Source: Nitrososphaerota archaeon
Lineage (GTDB): Archaea; Thermoproteota; Nitrososphaeria; Nitrososphaerales; Nitrosopumilaceae
NCBI GenBank assembly: GCA_029782475.1
Contig: JARPSM010000137.1
Coordinates: 1-38,054, forward strand
Length of the DNA stretch: 38,054 nucleotides
Direction: 5' to 3'
The notes under the pieces are model-generated. The model was given only the letters and a program-made list of their open reading frames with translations, was not told the origin of the DNA and made no database searches. Shown one piece after another: positions 32,567 to 38,054 of this stretch (positions within the stretch are counted from its first letter, which is position 1; each line of letters opens with the position of its first letter). A program made the position numbers and the translations under genes.

Positions 32567-33151
32567 TTACTTTAGAATATATTTTCCAAGAATGTCAGTT
32601 TCAATATTAACTTTATCGCCTATTTTTTTTGTTTGGAAATTTGTAATCTCAATTGTATGAGGTATCAAGGATACGGAGGCCAATGAATTTTTGATATCAA
32701 CAACAGTTAAGCTAATTCCATCTATAGCAATAGAACCTTTTTTCACTACAAATTTTGATAATTTTTTTGGGACTTCAAACCAAACTTGTACTTCTTTAGG
32801 TTTTTTTGAAATTTTTTTAATTATTGCAACACCGTCAACATGGCCTAAAACAAAATGCCCTTCAAGTCTATCACCTGCTTTTAAACTACGTTCAATATTT
32901 ACAATTCCTCCAATTTTTAAATTTCCAAGATCAGTTTTTTTAGTAGTTTCTTCAATCATTTCAAAAATACAACTTGACTTAGAAAGTTTAGTTGCTGTAA
33001 GACAAACTCCATTCAGAGCAACACTTTGTCCAATTTTTAACCCCTTTGCATGTTTTCCTAAATTTACAGTCATTTGAATAGCACTTCTATTTTTTGTATT
33101 TTTAAAAATTTTTTCTACTTTACCAATTCCTTCAATAATTCCAGTAAACAT
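32567..33151 (-). CDS. ribE: Riboflavin synthase, alpha-type
   Basis: A 194-residue trimeric-type riboflavin synthase that dismutates two lumazines into riboflavin. It has the N-terminal MFTGIIEGIGKV signature and two lumazine-binding repeats: SVALNGVCLTATKL and LGHVDGVA in the first half to centre, SIAIDGISLTVV with ISLIPHT-type ending (SVSLIPHTIEITNF) in the second. It is the bacterial/eukaryotic-type enzyme rather than the archaeal RibC of methanogens. It lies 77 bases upstream of ribB, on the same strand. Confidence 0.95.
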   Translation of the reverse strand: MFTGIIEGIGKVEKIFKNTKNRSAIQMTVNLGKHAKGLKIGQSVALNGVCLTATKLSKSSCIFEMIEETTKKTDLGNLKIGGIVNIERSLKAGDRLEGHFVLGHVDGVAIIKKISKKPKEVQVWFEVPKKLSKFVVKKGSIAIDGISLTVVDIKNSLASVSLIPHTIEITNFQTKKIGDKVNIETDILGKYILK

Positions 33152-33200
33152 CAGAACATCTATGAATCATATCTATAAAATCTTTCATGCATTTACAAAA

Positions 33201-33905
33201 TCATTTAGAATTTGATGTCTTAAACTCATCATTACAAAATTGATGAAAAACAGAACATTTGTTTTTCTTAGCATCATTTTTGATTTTCTCCATATCTTGA
33301 TTAAGGATTCCTTGAGCAGCTAAAAATGCATCATCATTCATATTCAATTTCTCAAATAATCGTGATTTTGCAAGTGAGAGTTCCTTTAATTTCGGATCAA
33401 TTATTTGAGCTCTATTATAGAAATCTATAGCATCATGGTAGTTTTCTAAATGACTTAAAGAAATTGCTTTGTTCATTAATGCCGTAATATCATTTGAATC
33501 TATTAGTAGTGATGTGTCATAACACTCAAGAGCTTCTTTGTGACGATTTAATTCATTTAGAGACAATCCCATACTGTTTAGAGCCCACGTATCTTTGGAA
33601 TTAGTTGAAAGGAGTTGTTTGCATAATTCTAAAACTTGTTCATATTGTTTTAAATTTTCAAGAGCAAAAATCTTATTTTTTAAGGCATATGTATCAGAGT
33701 CTTTTATTTCTAGAACTTTATTACAATAATCAATAGATTCTTCATATTTTTTTAGATAAATCAAAGATAACGAAATATTTTGTAGAGCAAGCATATCATT
33801 GGGAGTTTTTTTCAACAACCCTTTGCAATATGCGTACATCTCTTCATATTTTTCAGCATTAAACATTCTAGTTATCACACTTGAAGGATCAAGAAGATCT
33901 ACCAT
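33201..33905 (-). CDS. Tetratricopeptide-repeat protein
   Basis: A 234-residue soluble protein with about five consecutive 34-residue TPR units (NMLALQNISLSLIYLKKYEESI-like, then KDTWALNSMGLSLNELNRHKEALECYDTSLLID, DITALMNKAISLSHLENYHDAIDFYNRAQIIDP) from about 10 to 200. The C-terminal 35 residues contain CSVFHQFC, two Cys and a His. It probably scaffolds protein-protein interactions; partner unknown. It stands alone on the minus strand. Confidence 0.85.
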   Translation of the reverse strand: MVDLLDPSSVITRMFNAEKYEEMYAYCKGLLKKTPNDMLALQNISLSLIYLKKYEESIDYCNKVLEIKDSDTYALKNKIFALENLKQYEQVLELCKQLLSTNSKDTWALNSMGLSLNELNRHKEALECYDTSLLIDSNDITALMNKAISLSHLENYHDAIDFYNRAQIIDPKLKELSLAKSRLFEKLNMNDDAFLAAQGILNQDMEKIKNDAKKNKCSVFHQFCNDEFKTSNSK

Positions 33906-33973
33906 CGCTTATTTAGAGAATTTTCATTATCTTTAATCTATTCTAATTAATTAAAAATTTAAAAAATAATCAA

Positions 33974-34117
33974 TTATTTCAAAACTTTACGAAGTGTTTC
34001 ATTCAAAACTTTGGAATAACTATATGATAATTGTTCTTGTTGAATCAATTTTGCTTGACGCATTCTAAGTTTTTTGTCAAGATCATCATCAATCATTATT
34101 GTTACGCGTTTACTCAT
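33974..34117 (-). CDS. Ribbon-helix-helix DNA-binding protein
   Basis: A 47-residue CopG/Arc-like regulator. The strand SKRVTIMIDDDLDKKLRM is followed by two helices, with SYSKVLNETLRKVLK at the C-terminus, the standard RHH layout. ATG 34117 is chosen because it begins the strand; the frame is open 39 bases further to another ATG (34156) that would add an unneeded leader. It lies next to a truncated response regulator. Confidence 0.75.
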   Translation of the reverse strand: MSKRVTIMIDDDLDKKLRMRQAKLIQQEQLSYSYSKVLNETLRKVLK

Positions 34118-34184
34118 TTCTATCACAGATATTGTATGAAGTTTTGAATATAACATTATATGAAAAGTTCCAAAAATGGGAATC

Positions 34185-34493
34185 TCAGTTTTTAATTATA
34201 GAAATAATTTGATCCATTTTAAATGGTTTTTGGATAAGAGGTATGTTTAATTTCTCGAATTTTTCTTCAGTTGTAAAACTTTCATCTGCAGTTACAGCGA
34301 TTATTCGTGCTTTAGGATTAATCTCTTGAATTTTTTTAATCGCATAAAATCCACTTCCATTTGGCATATTGAGATCTATTAAAACAACATCAGGATTAGT
34401 TTCTTTGAATAATTTTACAGCTGTAACTCCATCAAACCCATTTCCAATAACATTGATGTCATACTGTAAAGAGCAGTGCTTTAATATTTTCCA
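34185..34493 (-). pseudogene. Truncated response-regulator receiver domain
   Basis: An open frame from 34493 to 34185 encodes most of a receiver domain: YDINVIGNGFDGVTAVKLFK (alpha1-beta2-alpha2), PDVVLIDLNMPNGSGFYAI with the phospho-acceptor Asp, RIIAVTADES with the conserved Thr, and PLIQKPF with the conserved Lys. The first strand and its acidic pair are missing: a TGA at 34494-34496 precedes. In the next frame TIVANDG (about 34490-34510) looks like a lost beginning, so a one-base deletion in AAAA near 34486-34489 is suspected. Starting at ATG 34367 would leave only 60 residues with no phosphorylation site. Confidence 0.7.
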
Positions 34494-34510
34494 TCATTTG
34501 CAACTATAGT

Positions 34511-35121
34511 ATGGGTGGTATTGATAGAATGATAGCAACTGCACTATGATGCAAAATTAAAAAAGAATTAGATTCAGAAATTTTAAAGAATACAGAGAAG
34601 GAATTATTTTTAGAACATGGCATGTCAATAAAATTGTCAATAGAACATTTCCATAAATTTGCCAGTGTACTAAGAAAAAATTCTACCATGGATGTTAATA
34701 AATTTGAAAAAAACTGTACAAGTAAAATTCTCAAAGTAAAAAAAGAGATACGGGATTTTTAGTAACTATTGTAGATTCTGATTTAAAAGATTTAATTTTA
34801 GAATTGTTTGGAGAAGTTGAAACCAGGAGGATCATCTCTACATTATTAAAAAATGAATACACAATTCCACAAATTATTAAAGAATCTAAAGTTCCAAAAA
34901 CATCAGGATATAGAAAAATAGAAAATTTAATTTTAAATGGTTTGATTATAGAATCAGGTAAAGTTCTTAGTGAAAGTAAAAAAATATCTAAACTACAATG
35001 CGTGTTTCAAGAAATAAGATTAGATATTAAAAAAGATAAGTTTGGAATTATTGGAATCATAAATAAAAAAATGTTTGAAAAAAGCACCAGTATGAAATCA
35101 ATTATTGAATTATCGGAATAG
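34511..35121 (+). pseudogene. HTH transcription regulator broken by a stop and a frameshift
   Basis: ATG 34511 begins MGGIDRMIATAL, then TGA at 34547-34549. The same frame continues as CKIKKELDSEILKNTEKELFL ... HFHKFASVLRKNSTMD ... SKILKVKK to a TAG at 34760-34762. From the seven-A run at 34738-34744 the next frame takes over with RDTGFLVTIVDSDLKDLILELFGEVETRRIISTLLKN, YTIPQIIKESKVPKTSGYRKIENLILNGLI (a winged-helix/HTH), ending at 35121. Adding one A would fuse them. Together they give about 200 residues. It is divergent from the truncated response regulator; both ends near 34510 are damaged. Confidence 0.75.
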
Positions 35122-35140
35122 GTTTAATTAGAAAAAATCA

Positions 35141-35995
35141 TCATTTTACAAGTTCAAGGAGTGCCTTTGCCTGCTTGAAATGTACCTCATCTATCATTTT
35201 TCCATCCACAGTAGTTGCCCCCTTACCTTTCTTGGTAAATTCAGGATAAATTTTGCACACTTTTTGAGCCCATGAGATTTCACTTTTGTTGGGGTGAAAT
35301 AATTTGTGAACCACAGATATTTGATCTGGGTGAATGACACTTTTTCCCGTATACCCTAAGCTTTTTCCTAATTTACAATCCTTCTCTAATCCTTTAGAAT
35401 CTTTGAGATCTTGCCAGATAGCATCAATCACTGCAATTCCTGCAGCATGAGCATCTACAGGTATTTTTCTTCTAGAATATTTTTCGCCTTCAGAATCCTT
35501 TGTGTATTCTACTCCCAAATCATTTAGTAAATCAAATACACCAAAAACTATTGCAGACACCCGTTTTCCAAAAGATGCAATATCAAAAGTATTCACTACT
35601 CCTTCTGCAGATTCAATTGAAGGTATAATTTGAATAGGTTTTAGTTTTCTAGTTTTTTCCAAATCTGTTAATATTTTTTCAATTTTTTTCATCTCTTTTA
35701 CATTGTTTACTTTAGGTATTACAATTCCATCAATTCCCTTTTGAACGATTTCTTTAAGATCAGACGGAATTTTGCCGGAACTTGGTGAATTTGTTCTTAC
35801 AAAAATTGAAGAATCGTATAATTTCCTTGCTTTTAATGCAGATTTAATTAATTTTCGTGCATTTGTTTTTTCATCATCTGGAACAGAGTCTTCTAAATCA
35901 AAACAAACGATATCAGCTTGGAGTGTTTTTGCTTTTTCTAAGAATCTGGAATTATTTCCAGGAACAAAAATAAGACTTCGAAAAAGCTGGGTCAT
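35141..35995 (-). CDS. CitE-like CoA ester lyase (HpcH/HpaI family)
   Basis: A 284-residue TIM-barrel lyase of the CitE/malyl-CoA lyase group. Family blocks: RSLIFVPGNNSRFLEKA at 6-22, ADIVCFDLEDSVPDDEK at 28-44 with a metal-binding region, IFVRTNSP near 74, IIPSIESAEGVVNTFDIA near 123-140, and GKSVIHPDQISVVH near the end. It is likely to cleave or form a beta-hydroxyacyl-CoA (malyl-, citramalyl- or similar); the substrate is unknown, and the genuine citrate lyase subunits alpha and gamma are absent. It lies seven bases after the dehydrogenase gene, in one operon. Confidence 0.88.
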   Translation of the reverse strand: MTQLFRSLIFVPGNNSRFLEKAKTLQADIVCFDLEDSVPDDEKTNARKLIKSALKARKLYDSSIFVRTNSPSSGKIPSDLKEIVQKGIDGIVIPKVNNVKEMKKIEKILTDLEKTRKLKPIQIIPSIESAEGVVNTFDIASFGKRVSAIVFGVFDLLNDLGVEYTKDSEGEKYSRRKIPVDAHAAGIAVIDAIWQDLKDSKGLEKDCKLGKSLGYTGKSVIHPDQISVVHKLFHPNKSEISWAQKVCKIYPEFTKKGKGATTVDGKMIDEVHFKQAKALLELVK

Positions 35996-36002
35996 TAAAT
36001 GA

Positions 36003-37082
36003 CTAAACGCCCTCTGGCTTCATCAAGATTTTTCCGAACATTCCTTTTCCGGTTAACATCTTTGTATGAGCCTCTGCTGCTTGCTCAAATGTATAAGTTG
36101 AGTCAATTGCTGCTTTAATTTTTCCTTGACCCATCCAGTAAAGGGCTTGATCAAGTTCGGCTTTGGTTCCTTGTGTTGAACCCAAGATATTAGTTCCTTT
36201 AAAGAACACATGTCTGAGATCAGTCTTTGCGTTGTAACCAGTGGTTGCACCACATGAAACAAGAGTTGCACCATACTTTAGCAACTGCAATTGTTGATTC
36301 CAGTGAGTTTCACCAATGTGATCAAAGGATAAATCAATTCCTGGGGCTTCACCTTTTTTCTTTGCTAATTCTTTTGAAATCTTATAGACTTCTTTACTCC
36401 AATCTTCTTTTCTATGATCTACTGCATAGTCTGCTCCAAGTTCTAAACATTTGTCTAATTTGTCAGGACTTGCAGTTGCAATCACATCACAATTGTATAG
36501 TTTTGCGATTTGAATTCCAAAGCTTCCTACTCCAGAACCACCACCCATTATCAAGACGGTTTGTCCTGGTGTAATTTTGGCCCTACCAACTAGCATGTGC
36601 CATGAAGTTAGAATAGTCATTGATGCTGCTGCTGCATCATCATATGATACACCTTCTGGAATTTTTGAAACATTTACTTCAGGAAGATGAGTTACTTCTT
36701 GGAATGCTCCCCAAGTTGGACCAGTTTGAAATCCCCAAATGGTTCTCTTTGTACAATCAAATTCTCTACCGTCAGTACATGCTTTACAAACTCGACATGA
36801 CATGTTAGAATGAGATACTACTCTATCTCCAACTTTGATATTTTTAACATCCTCACCAACAGCGATAACATCACCTGCGGCATCAGAACCTGATACGTGT
36901 GGCAATGGAACTGGAACTGGAACTCCACGCATTCCCCAAATATCATTATAATTCAGAGCTGCAGATTTTACTGAAAAAACTACTTCATCTGATTTTGGTT
37001 TTGGGTCATCTATATCCTGGACTTTGAGGATTTTAGAATAATTATCATCTGGTGCATATTCATTGTATACAACGGCTTTCAT
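36003..37082 (-). CDS. Zinc-type medium-chain dehydrogenase/reductase
   Basis: A 359-residue MDR enzyme. The catalytic-domain start is PHVSGSDAAGDVIAVGEDV. The structural zinc lobe has four cysteines in CRVCKACTDGREFDC at about 98-112. The Rossmann motif is MGGGSGVGSFGIQIAKL near 174-190. It resembles the acyl-CoA (crotonyl/acryloyl-CoA) reductase side of the family more than simple alcohol dehydrogenases, as the CitE-like partner also acts on CoA esters. A role in the hydroxypropionate/hydroxybutyrate cycle is possible but unproven. First gene of a two-gene operon. Confidence 0.85.
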   Translation of the reverse strand: MKAVVYNEYAPDDNYSKILKVQDIDDPKPKSDEVVFSVKSAALNYNDIWGMRGVPVPVPLPHVSGSDAAGDVIAVGEDVKNIKVGDRVVSHSNMSCRVCKACTDGREFDCTKRTIWGFQTGPTWGAFQEVTHLPEVNVSKIPEGVSYDDAAAASMTILTSWHMLVGRAKITPGQTVLIMGGGSGVGSFGIQIAKLYNCDVIATASPDKLDKCLELGADYAVDHRKEDWSKEVYKISKELAKKKGEAPGIDLSFDHIGETHWNQQLQLLKYGATLVSCGATTGYNAKTDLRHVFFKGTNILGSTQGTKAELDQALYWMGQGKIKAAIDSTYTFEQAAEAHTKMLTGKGMFGKILMKPEGV

Positions 37083-37123
37083 GTATGAATGGAATTTCTT
37101 TCTAAATTTATATTTTTTCTGTA

Positions 37124-37405
37124 TTAAACTCGATTTATCTTAAAATCACGTTTGGGTTGCTGTGCGGATAGCAAAATTTGCTTTAATTGCTCATCAGTAA
37201 GCTGACCAGGAAGTTTTCCTTGAGTTGCCATTCCAATAAGATATTGCTCAACCATATCAGATAATTCAGGTTTTACCATTTTGATATTATTTAATCTACT
37301 TCTAGCTTCAGGAGATAAGACTTGTTTTAGGATTTGTTCTTTTTGTGCAGCTAATTCATGATTCGTATTATCTACAGGAGGTTCATTAGATTCTGGAAAA
37401 CTCAT
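37124..37405 (-). CDS. PDCD5-family DNA-binding protein
   Basis: A 93-residue archaeal homologue of programmed cell death protein 5, a small helical dsDNA-binding protein. Family blocks: EQILKQVLSPEARSRLNNIKMVKPE at about 23-47 and VEQYLIGMATQGKLPGQLTDEQLKQILLS at 52-80, with a basic tail (KRDFKINRV). Directly downstream of rps19e (seven bases), the usual archaeal neighbour, suggesting a ribosome- or growth-linked expression. Confidence 0.93.
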   Translation of the reverse strand: MSFPESNEPPVDNTNHELAAQKEQILKQVLSPEARSRLNNIKMVKPELSDMVEQYLIGMATQGKLPGQLTDEQLKQILLSAQQPKRDFKINRV

Positions 37406-37412
37406 TTTTAAT

Positions 37413-37865
37413 CTAAGAATATATCTTCAATTGCGGAGTTTCAATAATTAGTTCTTTAAGAATTTCAGTTGATAATCTATCAAGTTTTTGCATTCCTTGT
37501 TTAGAAATAATTCTTCCTTTCTTCTCAACTTTTTCTACATAACCGAGTTTTTCCAACCCTTGAATTGCATTACGAATAATTGCACCACCAGCATCTTTAT
37601 GATGTGCAGCTCCATATCCAGATGGTTTACCTCCACCATAATCATTTCTTAAAGCATTGATTCCAATAGGACCATTAAGGTAAATTTTTCTCATAATTGA
37701 AGCGCATCTTGTATGCCACCATTCTCTATTTTGAGGAGGCTTGTCTGCATGAGCACCAGTTTTGACAAATGGTATCCAAGAAGGTGCAGGAATATCTTCA
37801 CTTTTCAGTGCTGTAGCTAGTCTTTCTATCAATACATCTGCGGGTACATCGTATACCTTTGCCAT
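37413..37865 (-). CDS. rps19e: 30S ribosomal protein S19e
   Basis: A 150-residue small-subunit protein required for late maturation of the 3' side of 16S rRNA. Motifs: VYDVPADVLIERLA at 4-17, PSWIPFVKTGAHADKPPQNREWWHTRCASIMRKIYLNGPIGINALRNDYGG at about 28-78, and IIRNAIQGLEKLGYVEKVEKKGRIISKQG near 95-123. Length as in other archaea. It opens the S19e-PDCD5 operon behind its own TATA box. Confidence 0.96.
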   Translation of the reverse strand: MAKVYDVPADVLIERLATALKSEDIPAPSWIPFVKTGAHADKPPQNREWWHTRCASIMRKIYLNGPIGINALRNDYGGGKPSGYGAAHHKDAGGAIIRNAIQGLEKLGYVEKVEKKGRIISKQGMQKLDRLSTEILKELIIETPQLKIYS

Positions 37866-37888
37866 AAAGTCAAAAACTCGATAATCGT

Positions 37889-37897
37889 CTTATAAAT
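37889..37897 (-). promoter_or_regulatory. TATA box of the rps19e operon
   Basis: Minus-strand ATTTATAAG at plus 37889-37897 is about 28 bases before ATG 37865, giving a leaderless or very short-leadered mRNA. Confidence 0.55.
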
Positions 37898-37986
37898 CAT
37901 TGAGATATTGAGTCAAGTTTGTTCAACATATTTCAGCGTAAATTCCTAAGATCGGTAACTTGAAGAATAGAAACTAACAAAAATTT

Positions 37987-38054
37987 CTATGCAGATATTT
38001 CGATAGCTTTAGTGCGAGCAATAACTTCTGCTAATTCCTCTGTAATAGTTAAAG
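37987..38054 (-). CDS. C-terminal end of a gene cut by the window edge
   Basis: A minus-strand frame enters from the right edge and ends at TAG 37987-37989, giving LTITEELAEVIARTKAIEISA. It reads like a real helical C-terminus, but the fragment is too short to name the family. It is followed by about 90 bases of promoter region for rps19e. Confidence 0.4.
   Translation of the reverse strand, partial: LTITEELAEVIARTKAIEISA

Noticed and set aside
32691-33077. 128-codon open frame on the plus strand opposite ribE
   Set aside because: The riboflavin synthase on the minus strand is unmistakable; the plus frame is an antisense shadow.
34504-34734. 76-codon minus-strand frame opposite the broken HTH gene
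   Set aside because: The plus strand encodes a coherent charged protein (CKIKKELDSEIL...) over the same bases, whereas the minus frame has no recognisable features.
36227-36574. 115-codon Leu/Gln/His-rich frame opposite the zinc-type dehydrogenase
   Set aside because: Composition typical of an out-of-frame antisense reading; the dehydrogenase explains the region.

Overview
The window is AT-rich archaeal DNA, roughly one third G+C by eye, and densely packed with genes. It looks like an ammonia-oxidising thaumarchaeon (Nitrososphaeria) close to Nitrosopumilus. The grounds are: an archaeal informational set (TFE alpha, ribosomal proteins L44e, S27e and S19e, PDCD5, NAC, thermosome, aTrm56); archaeal-type riboflavin and cobalamin synthesis; heme O synthase; small conserved proteins of thaumarchaeal flavour; and TATA boxes about 25 bases before start codons, which implies mostly leaderless mRNAs. 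The genus is an inference. No rRNA, tRNA, insertion sequence or CRISPR array was found.

Layout. 0-5.4 kb: a small Cys protein, a secreted protein, a ROK sugar kinase, a thermosome subunit and adenine deaminase. 5.4-5.95 kb: rpl44e-rps27e on the plus strand. 5.93-10.1 kb (minus): a tightly overlapping cobalamin operon, cobD-cobQ-cbiB-cobS-cobY, in which CobQ lacks its glutaminase domain. 10.2-12.7 kb (plus): aspartate-semialdehyde dehydrogenase, an Lrp/AsnC regulator whose natural start appears to be ACG, and heme O synthase. 12.7-17.2 kb: mostly uncharacterised genes, including two Trp-rich helical-repeat (phasin-like) proteins and a DUF3892-DUF5679 protein. 17.2-22.1 kb (minus): a hotdog thioesterase, a UbiD-family decarboxylase (probably of the archaeal mevalonate route) coupled to a PAC3-like proteasome chaperone, a zinc-finger/basic-tail protein, a RuvC-fold protein with no canonical start codon, an AhaH-like coiled coil, NAC and a PUA protein. 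22.2-27.0 kb (plus): AbrB-PhoU regulator, HflX, aTrm56, TFE alpha and an aldehyde dehydrogenase.

27.0-35.1 kb mixes ordinary and disturbed DNA. A GC-richer stretch carries an orphan gene and possible coding remnants. A hemerythrin-like gene is split by a one-base frameshift. The riboflavin operon (ribE, ribB, ribH, arfA, amidohydrolase, arfC) is intact. After a TPR and a ribbon-helix-helix protein come a truncated response regulator and, divergent from it, an HTH regulator broken by a stop codon and a frameshift. 35.1-38.05 kb (minus): a CitE-like lyase with a zinc-type dehydrogenase, then PDCD5 and S19e, and the 3' end of another gene at the window edge.

Together the genes supply cofactors (B12, FAD/FMN, heme O), isoprenoid precursors, and the protein-folding, proteasome and transcription machinery. 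The most interesting points are the glutaminase-less CobQ, an amidohydrolase embedded in the riboflavin operon, the missing start codons, the Trp-repeat proteins and the cluster of broken regulatory genes.
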